From positions 1 to 64,000 of the forward strand of contig JAJDTL010000050.1 in the NCBI GenBank assembly GCA_022827195.1: a DNA stretch of 64,000 nt, written 5' to 3'. The translations under genes were made by a program, and so were the position numbers. The number at the start of each line of letters is the position of its first letter. The first letter of the stretch is position 1. Positions 16,581 through 25,280 of the stretch are shown piece after piece. Source of the stretch: Caldilineaceae bacterium (GTDB taxonomy: Bacteria; Chloroflexota; Anaerolineae; Caldilineales; Caldilineaceae). The notes below the pieces were generated by a model. It was given only the letters and a program-made list of their open reading frames with translations. It ran no database searches and was not told the origin of the DNA.

Positions 16581-17651
16581 ATGAGCGCAACACCACTGCC
16601 CGGCACGCTTGAGTCTGGAAACAACCTTCCCGCCCCCCGCAGCGAAGAGGAGCTCGACCTGCTGCTCTCCGAACCCTTGCCCGCGGCGCTGGCCGCGCTG
16701 GAAAGGCTGGACTCCGACCTGGTCGTCCTCGGCGTCAGCGGCAAGATGGGCCCGACGCTGGCGCGTATGGCAGCGCGCGGCCTCGACAGAGTCAACTCCC
16801 CCCACCGCGTCTATGGCGTCGCCCGTTTCAGCCAGCCGCAAGTGCGCGACCGGCTGGAGGGCTGGGGCGTGCAGACGGTCACCTGCGACCTGCTGGACCG
16901 CAGCGAGCTGGCCGGGTTGCCGGACAGCGGCAGCGTCATCTACATGGCGGGCCAGAAGTTCGGCACCACCGGCAACCAGCACATGACCTGGGCGATCAAC
17001 ACGCACCTGCCGGGGTTGGTCTGCGAGCGCTATCTCGATGCCCGCATCGTCGCCTTCTCGACCGGCAACGTCTATCCGCTCGTGCCGGTCGTCGCCGGCG
17101 GGCCCCGCGAGGAGCACCCGCTCGACCCGGTCGGCGAATACGCCATGTCCTGCCTCGGCCGCGAGCGCATTTTCGACTACTTCGCGCGCGCACACGGCCT
17201 GCGCTGCGCCATCGTGCGCCTCAACTACGCGGTCGAGATGCGCTACGGCGTGCTGGTCGACATCGCGCGCAAGGTATACGCGCAGCAGCCGGTCGGGCTC
17301 GACATGGGCGCGGCCAACGTCATCTGGCAGGGGGACGCCAACGCGCAGGCGATCGCGCTGCTCGATCACTGTGCCGCGCCGCCGTTCGTGCTCAACGTCA
17401 CCGGCCCCGAGACGGTCTCGGTGCGCCGCGTGGCCGAGACATTGGGCGACATGTTCGGCAAAAGGCCCCGTTTCAGCGGCGAGGAGGCGCCGACCGCGCT
17501 GCTCAACAACGCGGCCAAGGCGGCGCAGCTCTTCGGATACCCCCACGTCTCACTGCAGCAGATGCTCGAATGGATCGCGGCCTGGGTGGAGAGCGACGGC
17601 GCCACACTGGACAAGCCGACCCACTTCGAAACGCGCGACGGGAGTTTCTGA
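16581..17651 (+). CDS. NAD-dependent epimerase/dehydratase-like protein lacking the YxxxK lysine
   Basis: 356 residues of the extended SDR fold. The nucleotide-binding loop is VLGVSGKMGPTLA near residue 48; SVIYMAGQKFGT and IVAFSTGNVYP follow the usual strands. Where extended SDRs have YxxxK, this protein reads EYAMSCLGRERIF, with cysteine in place of the catalytic lysine. It may act by a different mechanism or serve as a binding or reductase subunit. It is divergent from the sugar importer and probably works on the same sugar. Start has no strong Shine-Dalgarno, but no better one is seen. Confidence 0.85.
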   Translation: MSATPLPGTLESGNNLPAPRSEEELDLLLSEPLPAALAALERLDSDLVVLGVSGKMGPTLARMAARGLDRVNSPHRVYGVARFSQPQVRDRLEGWGVQTVTCDLLDRSELAGLPDSGSVIYMAGQKFGTTGNQHMTWAINTHLPGLVCERYLDARIVAFSTGNVYPLVPVVAGGPREEHPLDPVGEYAMSCLGRERIFDYFARAHGLRCAIVRLNYAVEMRYGVLVDIARKVYAQQPVGLDMGAANVIWQGDANAQAIALLDHCAAPPFVLNVTGPETVSVRRVAETLGDMFGKRPRFSGEEAPTALLNNAAKAAQLFGYPHVSLQQMLEWIAAWVESDGATLDKPTHFETRDGSF

Positions 17652-17669
17652 TGGCGCAATCCTTGTCTG

Positions 17670-17702
17670 AGTGGTCAGTTGCCAGTGGTCAGTTGCCAGT
17701 GG
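17670..17702. repeat. 14-bp direct repeat, 2.3 copies
   Basis: The unit AGTGGTCAGTTGCC occurs at 17670-17683 and 17684-17697 and starts a third time. It sits just after the epimerase gene. Similar CAGTTGCC and GACCACTG words recur in other intergenic gaps (near 54715-54740 and 61955). Confidence 0.6.
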
Positions 17703-17803
17703 CCGGTTCCTGGGCGGGTCACTGCTCCGTGTCTAACGTATTCCGGTGTCAGTTGGCGGCGGCCCGTACGAGCAGCGCCCGCCGCGTGCGTTCATCTCCT
17801 CAC

Positions 17804-18568
17804 CTATCCCTGATCTGATTCGCTGACGCATCCTGTCCCGGCCGGCTGGAGAGCCAATCGGGACAGATCCTGCGCGCCGAGAGCGATGAGGTGCGCGTTG
17901 GCAGGGGCGTCGAACGTGTAGACCGGTTTGCCTGCGGCGAGGGCCCTTTCGCCAAGGTCTGCCGTCTTGCCCCCCTGTTTGGCATGGAGAATGAGGAAAC
18001 GGCCGGCGAGGGCGGCGACGCCGGCGTTGCGGCGCGCCGCGGCGGCCGCGGTGGGGCGGCGGACGGTGTCGGCGAAGGTGGAGAGGAGCAGCAGCCGGCC
18101 GGTATGCAGGGGTTCGCGCCAGGGGCGGGGGATGCGCATCCTGGCGATGCCGCGCGCGGGGCAGACGATGACGGAGGGGGAGGCCGGCGCGGTCTGGCCG
18201 GGCTGGGTAACAGGTTGGCGCAGGAGCAGGTCGAGGAACTCCTTTTCGATCGGGGACTGGAAGCCGCCGATGAAGGTCAGGGGGCTGGTCCGCAGGCTGC
18301 GGGCGAGGTCGTAGCTCTTAAGGATGAGGTCGCCGGGGCACTGGACGGAGCAAAAGAGCGCGACCGGCTCGCGGTCGAGGAGAGAGGGGTCGCCGATGAG
18401 GGTCGCGGTCTGGCCGTCAGCGGCATCGGTAAAGCGGCGCAGGGCTGGGAGCATGGCGGCCGCGCCGGGTTCATAGCGGGTGACGTTCAAGGGAGCGGCT
18501 CCGGGATGGAAGCATAGAGGTACGGTCTTATCGAATGAGTCGCGTTTTTTGCGACTTGAACGCGGCAT
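17804..18568 (-). CDS. DprA/Smf-like Rossmann-fold protein, short form
   Basis: 254 residues. The order VALFCSVQCPGDLILKSYDL, FIGGFQSPIEKEFLDLLL, VIVCPARGIARM, GRLLLLSTF and ARRNAGVAALAGRFLILHAKQGG follows the DprA core, including the SPxEKE-type motif and a TADLGERAL helix. DprA loads RecA on incoming single-stranded DNA. This version lacks the usual N-terminal SAM and C-terminal DML1 domains and the canonical GSR is replaced by CSV, so it may be a relative with another role, such as the nucleotide-binding LOG/SLOG proteins. It is convergent with the epimerase. Confidence 0.62.
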   Translation of the reverse strand: MPRSSRKKRDSFDKTVPLCFHPGAAPLNVTRYEPGAAAMLPALRRFTDAADGQTATLIGDPSLLDREPVALFCSVQCPGDLILKSYDLARSLRTSPLTFIGGFQSPIEKEFLDLLLRQPVTQPGQTAPASPSVIVCPARGIARMRIPRPWREPLHTGRLLLLSTFADTVRRPTAAAAARRNAGVAALAGRFLILHAKQGGKTADLGERALAAGKPVYTFDAPANAHLIALGAQDLSRLALQPAGTGCVSESDQG

Positions 18569-18959
18569 GTCGGGTGAATTCGTAGAGAGCCCCTGTCATC
18601 GCCGGCGGACACTTTTGTTGAGACATGATCTCGACTCGGTAGACCGCAGCGGGCTTGACCAGCGCGGCGAAGCACGCGGAACCGTATGGTTGGACCCTAT
18701 GACAGAACGGCGAGGCGAGAGGCCTTTTGCAGTGGTCCACCATGCAGGTCGCACTGCCGCACGACGCGTGGGGGCCGCCGATCATGGTCCACGGCCGCGG
18801 CAAGCATGTCAGTTCAGACGCGCCGCCGGAGTTACAAGATACCACAGAAGACGCCGTCTGCGCGGTAAGCCAGTTGGGCAGCAGGGCAATCGCACCTACA
18901 TCCGGACGCCAAAATGTCCCACGAAGGGCGCCCACAAGGGGCGCCCCTACCAATTGCAA
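18569..18959. other. intergenic stretch, no gene seen
   Basis: No reading frame here has convincing protein character. The only structured element is the palindromic repeat at 18926-18947. Confidence 0.5.
18926..18947. repeat. REP-like double palindrome
   Basis: GGGCGCCC (18926-18933) and GGGGCGCCCC (18938-18947) are each self-complementary and can also pair with each other across ACAA. It is intergenic, as dispersed REP-type elements usually are, but only one copy is seen in this window. Confidence 0.5.
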
Positions 18960-19752
18960 ATCGTAGCCGGCTGAAAGACCGATCTCCAGAGGGGCTGTAT
19001 TCGGCGGTCAAACGTCCCAATAGGCACAGCCTGCTAAAGCGGGTAAACAAGGGCTCTTTGAAGGCCGCTTGCGGGGATCGCAGGCGTTGCCAACACACGG
19101 GCGCTCGTACGAGAGATGTACGAGCGTTGCACGAGCGTTTACGAGAGATCGGGCAAAAAAATTTTCGCGGCAGGACAGCCGTAGAGCGTTGGTCAAAGGT
19201 TCGAACAGGTACAGTCTTTGGCGTGGTAACGAAAGGACTTCCGGAAGGGCGCTTGCGGGGTCGAAGGGGTTGCCAACACACGAACGCTCGTACGAGAGAT
19301 GTACGAGCGTTACACGAGCGTTTACGAGAGATCAGGCAAAAAAATTTTCGCGGCGCGACAGGGGTCGATAGGTGGTCGATCGTTCGAGCAGGCAGAGCTT
19401 TTGGGGGTAGGTACGCGGGACCTCCTTGATGGGCGGTTGCGGGGGTCGAAGGGGTTGCCAACACACGAACGCTCGTACGAGAGATGTACGAGCGCTACGC
19501 GAGCGTTTACGAGAGATCAGGCAAAAAAATTTTCGCGGCGCGACAGGGGCAGATAGGTAGGCGAACTTTCGAACAGGCACAGTCATTGGCGTGGGTGCGC
19601 AGGAGCTACCGGAAGGGCGTTTGCGTGGGTCGAGGAGGTGACCAACTCATGAGCGCTCGTACGAGAGATATACGAGCGTTACACGAGCGTTTACGAGAGA
19701 TCGGGCAAAAAAAATTTGCGCGGCAGGACAGGCGTAGAGAGGTGGTCAATCA
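18960..19752. repeat. tandem array of 184-bp units with conserved palindromic core
   Basis: Four units begin at 19087, 19270, 19455 and 19639 (period 183-185), preceded by a partial unit from about 18960. Each core holds the inverted repeat CGCTCGTAC-(7)-GTACGAGCG (19102-19126, 19285-19309, 19470-19494, 19654-19678, the last with one change). The nested words TACGAGAGAT and ACGAGCGTT are arranged A-B-B-A, and an AAAAAAATTTT tract follows. About 90 bases of each unit are well conserved and the rest has drifted. Function unknown: regulatory-protein binding array, small RNAs or a decaying satellite are all possible. Confidence 0.85.
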
Positions 19753-19819
19753 TTTGACCTGCCCCCCAAGAACTGGTCCAGTTAATATGTTAGAATTGGG
19801 CCGTAGAAAGGGGGGAAAG

Positions 19820-20098
19820 ATGGCCAAGAAGAGACATACGCCGGAGCAGGTGATCAACAAGCTGAGAGAGGCCGAGGTGGCGATAGCCGAGGGCAGCACG
19901 GTGGCTGAGGCCGCCCGCCGGATAGGGGTGACCGAGCAGACCTTCTACCGCTGGCGCAGCGAGTACGGGGGCCTCAGGATCGACCAGGCCAGGCGGCTGA
20001 AGCGTCTGGAGTCGGAGAACAGCCGCCTGAAGCGAGCGGTGGCGGACCTGACGCTGGACAACCAGATCCTGCGGGAGGCGGCCGAGGGAAAGTTCTGA
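19820..20098 (+). CDS. IS3-family transposase OrfA
   Basis: 92 residues. A helix-turn-helix (TVAEAARRIGVTEQTFYRWR) is followed by a leucine-zipper-like helix (RLKRLESENSRLKRAVADL), the standard OrfA structure that binds the IS ends. The ATG is preceded by GGGGGGAAAG. It appears intact. Confidence 0.9.
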   Translation: MAKKRHTPEQVINKLREAEVAIAEGSTVAEAARRIGVTEQTFYRWRSEYGGLRIDQARRLKRLESENSRLKRAVADLTLDNQILREAAEGKF

Positions 20099-20130
20099 GT
20101 CCTTCACGTCGTCGCCAGTGTGTCGACCAC

Positions 20131-20951
20131 GTGAAGGCGCTCTTCGGGGTTTCGGAACGACGCGCCTGCCGGGTGCTGGGTCATCCTCGCTCGACACAGC
20201 GATACGCGCCGAGGCCGGTGGAGGACGGGAAGGCGCTGACCGAGGAGATCGTGGAGCTGGCTACTCAGTTCGGCAGGTACGGCTACCGCAGGATCACCGC
20301 TCTTCTGCGGCATCGTGGCTGGCACGTGAACCACAAGCGGGTGGAGAGGATATGGCGGCGTGAAGGGCTGAAGGCGCCGGTGAAGCAGCCGAAGAGAGGG
20401 CGTCTGTGGTTCAATGACGGTTCGTGTGTGCGTCTGCGGCCTGCGTGGAAGAACCATGTGTGGGCCTACGACTTCGTGCACCTGAGGCTCCATGACGGCA
20501 CAGGGGTGCGGTTGCTGACCGTCATCGATGAATACAGCAGGGAGTGTCTGGCGCTGCGGGCTGGCCGCAGCATACAGTCAGCTGAAGTGATAGAGGCGCT
20601 GGCCGAGTTGATGCTGTTCAGAGGGGTGCCCGACCACATTCGCTCGGACAACAGGCCGGAGTTTACGGCCCGTGCTGTGCGTGAGTGGCTTGGGCGGGTG
20701 GGAGCCAGGACGCTCTACATCGAGCCTGGGTCGCCGTGGGAGAACGGCTTGCGAGTTTCAACGGAAAGTCGGGGGACGAACTGCTGGCCAGGGAGATCTT
20801 CTATACGTTGCTGGAGGTGCGTGTGCTGACGGAGCCTTACAGGCGGACCTACAACCAGGTCAGGCCGCACAGTTCTCTGGGCTACCGGCCGCCGGCGCCT
20901 GAGGCACTCATGCCTGCCGACCCTGTCCTCGTGCTTGCCGGACTAACATAA
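20131..20951 (+). pseudogene. IS3-family transposase OrfB, frameshifted
   Basis: The rve integrase domain shows the first Asp in VWAYDFVHL and the second in IRSDNRPEF, where the family glycine is replaced by Arg. The frame breaks at about 20749-20756, where the usual WENGYCESFNGK should be: eight bases stand where twelve are expected between the Gly and Phe codons, a 4-base loss. The sequence resumes in another frame (SFNGKSGDELLAREIFYTLL to 20951). The glutamate region is hit, so no active transposase is expected. Confidence 0.88.
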
Positions 20952-20990
20952 CGGGTGGTACAAACATCGGGGGCAGGTCAAAAGAGCTAA

Positions 20991-21331
20991 GCGCTCTTCA
21001 TCAAGTTTCCAACGGTTGAAGAAGCCGAAGTGTCAGAACGGCTTAGCCTGAGAATTGATTATCTTGTCCACGGCCATCTGATGCCCGGTCGGACGATTTC
21101 CCTCCCCAGGAACTCCTCCGTCTGCTCGCGCCACAGCACGAAAGTATCGCCGACGCTGGATGTGTCATCGTACAGGAAATTGGACAATGCTATTTTCCTG
21201 AAGCTGAGATCGATTTCCCGGTACGATCTGTGTGTGCGAAAGGGCTTGTGGAGCAGGCATTAGGCCAATGCGAAATCTTGACGTGTCGCAAACGGCAGGA
21301 CTGTAGCTCACCTGAATTACTTCGGAGATAA
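20991..21331 (+). pseudogene. remnant of a gene cut by the IS element
   Basis: Directly after the IS right end, one frame reads LFIKFPTVEEAEVSERLSL and onward to about 21080. A second frame continues from about 21089 as DDFPPQELLRLLAPQHESI and AGCVIVQEIGQCYFPEAEI, stopping at 21331, two bases before the next ATG. Both have the look of real protein with moderate GC, so this is probably the C-terminal part of a broken and frameshifted gene that once headed the operon with 21334-22620. Family not recognised. Confidence 0.5.
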
Positions 21332-21333
21332 TA

Positions 21334-22620
21334 ATGAAGGATCAGATGCTTTCTCGTCGCAGTTTTCTCAAGACATCGGTAGCGGCCGGAATGGCTCTGA
21401 CTCTGGCTGCTTCTCCACACATGTCCACCGCATTAGTCTATGCCCAAGACGACGACAACCCAGTAACAGTTGCGGAGGGCTTGGAGATACTGAATCAGCC
21501 TGAATTGCAAATCCATTTGGCAGCAGGCAAAGGTGCGCTGTGGGTGGCTGGCTGGTTTCTGAATTCATTTCGCAACAATCTATCCTTTGAGAATCTGCCT
21601 GCTGGCCTGAAGGCCAAATACCACTACGCGGGCGCCGAATACAAGAGCTTGCCCGCGGCACGGGGACTTTGGGAAAGTGTTCCTGCGCCCGTGCGAGCTG
21701 CCGGGCAGGAGGCCGTGTGGAAGTTCCATCAGGGCAAGGACTGGTCTCATATTGTGCCGCGCTCTGTGGGGGGACCGGCGACAGCTGATAACGGCATCTG
21801 GTGGAGCTCCATCAAGAACAAACGGTTGGGTCCGAACGCAATGAGCGCCGCCGATCTGGCAGATGCCAAAGCAGTATTGCGATCTGAAGCGGTTCGTTCC
21901 ACCCTAAAGCTTACGTTGAATGGAATGGTGAAAGGAGCATTGCTTGGTGTTGTTGCGGGTGCCCTTCTGGCCAGTTTGGATTGTGGTTTGGAGTATGCAG
22001 AGGGCAACATTAGCTGGGACGAGATGGTAGACAAGGTAGTCAGGGTAAGTGTCTTTACTGGTCTTGGAGGTCTAGTCGTAACAGGTCTAGTTATCGGAAT
22101 TTCTTTGCTTTTTCCGTTTATGATTCCCATATTTGCGCCGCTGATGTTTGCTATTCAGATAGTTTCTCTTCTGTTCCTGGGAAGGTATCTGTTCAAGCTA
22201 GTGCAGGGATGGTGGCAGGTGCTGGATGGTTCGGGCAAGCTGGCCGACTTTGCCGATATTTTGGGTAACGCGCAAGACATTATGAGAAACGCCTTCAATG
22301 AGCTGCGGGAAGAAGGCGCGGGGACGATCATTGGGTGGCTGGAAACACTGGCGGAGCGAGTCGGCGCAGATACGGTTTGGGAGTGGATCGCATCCCGCAC
22401 GCAGTTTGCAATGGAACAGGCAGGGGAATTGACGGCTTCTCTAGCCGAATGGGACGGCGTCCTGGATCTGGACGTCGGCGCCATCGGAGAGGCGGTAGCT
22501 CGTGTTGTCGCGACGGAATTTGAAGAGGCGCTTTCGACAACCGAGGGGTTGTTGGAAGACATCTCTGTCTACCAGAGGAATGTCCAACGCAACGACCCGA
22601 TACGGCCACTTGCAGTATAG
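21334..22620 (+). CDS. Tat-exported protein with HNH-like motif and membrane segments
   Basis: 428 residues, family not recognised. The start has GGAG eight bases upstream. Residues 6-38 are a twin-arginine signal (SRRSFLKTSVAAGMALTLAA). Residues 136-170 read KDWSHIVPRSVGGPATADNG followed by IWW and N-K-R-x-G-P-N, which resembles the His-Ile-x-Pro-x-S-x-Gly-Gly...Asn pattern of HNH/AHH-type nuclease or toxin domains. Hydrophobic stretches lie at about 200-215 and 240-290, and the rest is helical. An exported nuclease-like or membrane-active protein is plausible but unproven. Low GC compared with the window. Probably co-transcribed with the spondin-domain gene 47 bases downstream. Confidence 0.75.
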   Translation: MKDQMLSRRSFLKTSVAAGMALTLAASPHMSTALVYAQDDDNPVTVAEGLEILNQPELQIHLAAGKGALWVAGWFLNSFRNNLSFENLPAGLKAKYHYAGAEYKSLPAARGLWESVPAPVRAAGQEAVWKFHQGKDWSHIVPRSVGGPATADNGIWWSSIKNKRLGPNAMSAADLADAKAVLRSEAVRSTLKLTLNGMVKGALLGVVAGALLASLDCGLEYAEGNISWDEMVDKVVRVSVFTGLGGLVVTGLVIGISLLFPFMIPIFAPLMFAIQIVSLLFLGRYLFKLVQGWWQVLDGSGKLADFADILGNAQDIMRNAFNELREEGAGTIIGWLETLAERVGADTVWEWIASRTQFAMEQAGELTASLAEWDGVLDLDVGAIGEAVARVVATEFEEALSTTEGLLEDISVYQRNVQRNDPIRPLAV

Positions 22621-22667
22621 CAAAAAGAGTGGGAAATTCAGCGACGTACTGGATGAGGGCACTTGTC

Positions 22668-25274
22668 ATGCTAAACACTCGCATTTGGGGTGTTGCTTTC
22701 GCAATTCTTACTACTCTGGCATTCACGACCGCCTATGTGTCGGCGAATGAAGAGTCGCGGGCTGTCTTGCAATCGGCCGAGGAAGACGCGAACGAAACGG
22801 TTACCTTTCGCGTTCGCATCCAAAACATTGCCCCCGCGAGCGAAACGCCAACTCTCATTTCGCCTGGAGCTTGGGTATTGCACAGTGAGGCCGACCCTTT
22901 TTTCACAGTCGGCGAAGTGGATCGAGGAGAGGGGCTGGAGGCACTGGCTGAAGACGGAGACCCTTCGAAACTGGTCGACGGGCTGCTTGAGCGAGGGCTG
23001 AAAGCTGGGATGTTTCATACGCCCGTCTGCGCCGACAGACCACGGCCTTTGGAGGCAGGAGAGTTTTACGAATTCGAAATTTCGACCTCACCGGAGACAC
23101 CTTTCCTCTCGTTTGCCACAATGCTGGTGCAGTCCAATGATCTATTCCTGGCTCCGGCGGGAAGAGGCATACCTCTTTTCGATAATGACGGCAATCCCAT
23201 AACCGCACAGTTTGTAACCAATAGGCTGCTCCTGTGGGACGCGGGCACTGAAGCAAATGAAGTTGCCGGCGAAGGCCCCAACCAAGCTCCACGTCAGGCA
23301 AATGCAAACACGGGTCCTGAAGATGAAGACACGGCAATTCGCCCAGTCGATGACGTCTTTGACCACTTGGAAATCACTGAATCGGTTAAAGTCTACATCG
23401 TACAAATACCGACGATTGAACGGGACCAGAACAAGGAATCAGTGGCATCTTCAGACTATTCAGTCGGTGATGAGTTTCGAGTTGGAGATGTAGAGTGGCG
23501 CGTGCTATCGGCTGAAAGTCTTGGTCACGAAATTTCGTCCCAAGACGACAAGAGAACAACAAATGAGCGTTTCGTAAGAGTCCGCTTTCAGTTTCTGAAT
23601 GTGGGCAGTGATCCACTGGAATTCGAAGCCGTTGAGGATCTGCCCATGCACGATGGCCAGGGCCGTGCATATGAACATTATCGGATTTCTGGAATACTCG
23701 GTGAAGAGTATCCGAGGGACTACATTGAGGACGACGAGGAATGTTTTGGCCGCAGATGGCTGGGAGCATGGCGCCCGTTCGAGCTCAAGCCGAACATATT
23801 GACGACCTGCGCAACCATCTTTGAAGTCAACGCTGACGCGACTGATATGATGGTTTCCTTCAGCGGACTTCAGCTCAAAGGTGCCGCGAATCCTAGGACG
23901 GTCGGATTGGGGATTCCCTCGATTCCACGCAGACCCGTTGGAAGAGTTGTGCAAGTTGGCGACGTACGCTGGCAGGTTCTCTCAGCTGAAGATCACGGCC
24001 ATGTAATTGGGGTCGATAGCCTTAGAGAAAAAACAAAGCAGCGTTTTATTAAGGTACGTCATCAAGTTACGAACAAAGGGAGCGACGACTTGGAGTTCCC
24101 TGGGCCTGTCCTGCGCGACGGACAGGGCCGTGTATACAGGCGGGGAAACTTCAACCTTGTTTCCGAGGGCGAAAGATGCATGGGAGGATTTGGTCGCCCA
24201 TTTCGGCTGCCGCCTAATGAAATAACTACCTGCACAACCATCTACGAAGTTCCCCAGGATTCGACAAGAGTTGCTCTTGTTTTGGACGATCTTGGAGGGA
24301 CCGACGCCCGCACCGAGATTGTTTCTCTGGGTCTCTCGGACTCGCAACCTGTTCGACTTTTTCTAGTCGATGAAGATGTCAGAGTTGGAGATATGTGCTG
24401 GCGCGTCCTCTCTGTAGAAGAACTTGGTCAGGAACTCCGCAACGAGGAAGGCAAGAAAGAGACTACAGAAGGACGATTCGTGCAAGTGCAGTTTCAGTTG
24501 TTAAATCTGGGTTCAAGAACGCTAGGTTACGGCGGAGTCAAATTGGAAGACAGTGACGGTCGAAAATACACTCACTTCGGCGAACGATTAGAATACATTG
24601 ATGACGAAGTGGAGTGCCCTCCTTCCCTAATCCCTCCACGCACATATGCCTTGAACCCCAACACGCCAACGACTTGCACTGCTATCCTTGATGTTGCCAG
24701 AGGTTCGGAAAGGTTTGCTCTCTTGGCCAGCGATTTGGAAGGGTATGAGGCAGCAACAATAGTTTTTTTGAGCGTTGCAGAAGCTACCCCGCCTCAATGC
24801 GTCGTTCCTGGTACCTATAGGGTCGGCGAAGACTGTCCTCCTGGAGTATATAAAGGGGTTGCGGAAGAGGGAGAAATCTGTAAGTGGGCGCGACTTGGGG
24901 ATCTCAGTGGAGATCCCGAAAGTATCATCGCAATGGGGCAGCGCGAAGGGCAGTTCTATGTGGAAGTGCAGAGCAGCGATGTTGGCTTTACGACGGAATG
25001 CGAGTTGACGCCCCTTGCAAGTCTCTTGCTACAGACGCCGCTGCAAACTGAGTTTCCACCAGGCATGTATATCGTGGGTCTGGACATCGCCCCTGGCAAG
25101 TACCAAGGAACTCCAGAAGAAGAACTGTTTTGTTTCTGGCAGCGCGTGAAAGATTTGCTAGAGGAGGAAGACAGTACAATTGAGTGGGACATTCCTGGAG
25201 AGAGATTCGTTGTCGAGGTAGCGCCGACGGATTTCGCTGTCGAGTTTCATTGCCCTGTTGAAAAAGTAGAGTAA
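22668..25274 (+). CDS. secreted spondin-domain protein with DUF4352-like repeats
   Basis: About 868 residues. A signal peptide (RIWGVAFAILTTLAFTTAYV) is followed by a Spondin_N-type domain (VTFRVRIQNIAPASE, LSPGAWVLHSEADPFF-like, YEFEISTSPETPFLSFATML, VTNRLLLWDAGTEANE). Then come three repeats starting FRVGDVEWRVLSAESLGHE, VQVGDVRWQVLSAEDHGHV and VRVGDMCWRVLSVEELGQE, similar to DUF4352 immunoglobulin-like domains. Two C-terminal repeats read GTYRVGEDCPPGVYKG and GMYIVGLDIAPGKYQG. The ATG at 22668 has GAGGG eight bases before it; in-frame starts at 22629 and 22653 are possible. An extracellular binding role is inferred. Confidence 0.82.
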   Translation: MLNTRIWGVAFAILTTLAFTTAYVSANEESRAVLQSAEEDANETVTFRVRIQNIAPASETPTLISPGAWVLHSEADPFFTVGEVDRGEGLEALAEDGDPSKLVDGLLERGLKAGMFHTPVCADRPRPLEAGEFYEFEISTSPETPFLSFATMLVQSNDLFLAPAGRGIPLFDNDGNPITAQFVTNRLLLWDAGTEANEVAGEGPNQAPRQANANTGPEDEDTAIRPVDDVFDHLEITESVKVYIVQIPTIERDQNKESVASSDYSVGDEFRVGDVEWRVLSAESLGHEISSQDDKRTTNERFVRVRFQFLNVGSDPLEFEAVEDLPMHDGQGRAYEHYRISGILGEEYPRDYIEDDEECFGRRWLGAWRPFELKPNILTTCATIFEVNADATDMMVSFSGLQLKGAANPRTVGLGIPSIPRRPVGRVVQVGDVRWQVLSAEDHGHVIGVDSLREKTKQRFIKVRHQVTNKGSDDLEFPGPVLRDGQGRVYRRGNFNLVSEGERCMGGFGRPFRLPPNEITTCTTIYEVPQDSTRVALVLDDLGGTDARTEIVSLGLSDSQPVRLFLVDEDVRVGDMCWRVLSVEELGQELRNEEGKKETTEGRFVQVQFQLLNLGSRTLGYGGVKLEDSDGRKYTHFGERLEYIDDEVECPPSLIPPRTYALNPNTPTTCTAILDVARGSERFALLASDLEGYEAATIVFLSVAEATPPQCVVPGTYRVGEDCPPGVYKGVAEEGEICKWARLGDLSGDPESIIAMGQREGQFYVEVQSSDVGFTTECELTPLASLLLQTPLQTEFPPGMYIVGLDIAPGKYQGTPEEELFCFWQRVKDLLEEEDSTIEWDIPGERFVVEVAPTDFAVEFHCPVEKVE

Positions 25275-25280
25275 CCGAAC

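Larger units (their letters stand above)
19755..20980 (+). mobile_element. IS3-family insertion sequence, inactivated
   Basis: Inverted ends TTTGACCTGCCCCC (19753-19766) and GGGGGCAGGTCAAA (20969-20982) match over 14 bases and bound a 1.2-kb element with TG...CA tips, as in IS3. It holds an intact orfA and a frameshifted orfB in the -1 frame relative to orfA, the normal IS3 layout. No target duplication is visible outside the ends. It lies between the tandem array and a truncated gene, so it probably inserted into, or deleted part of, that gene. Confidence 0.88.

Noticed and set aside
18926-18947. Intrinsic terminator
   Set aside because: The palindrome has no T-tract on either side and no gene ends close by; a REP-like element fits better.
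18960-19752. CRISPR array
   Set aside because: The period of 184 bases, conserved cores of about 90 bases, only four units, spacers related to each other and no cas genes all argue against it.
20740-20760. Programmed frameshift in the IS3 transposase
   Set aside because: Programmed shifts in this family occur at the orfA/orfB junction. This break is inside the catalytic core, with four bases missing, so it is an inactivating mutation.
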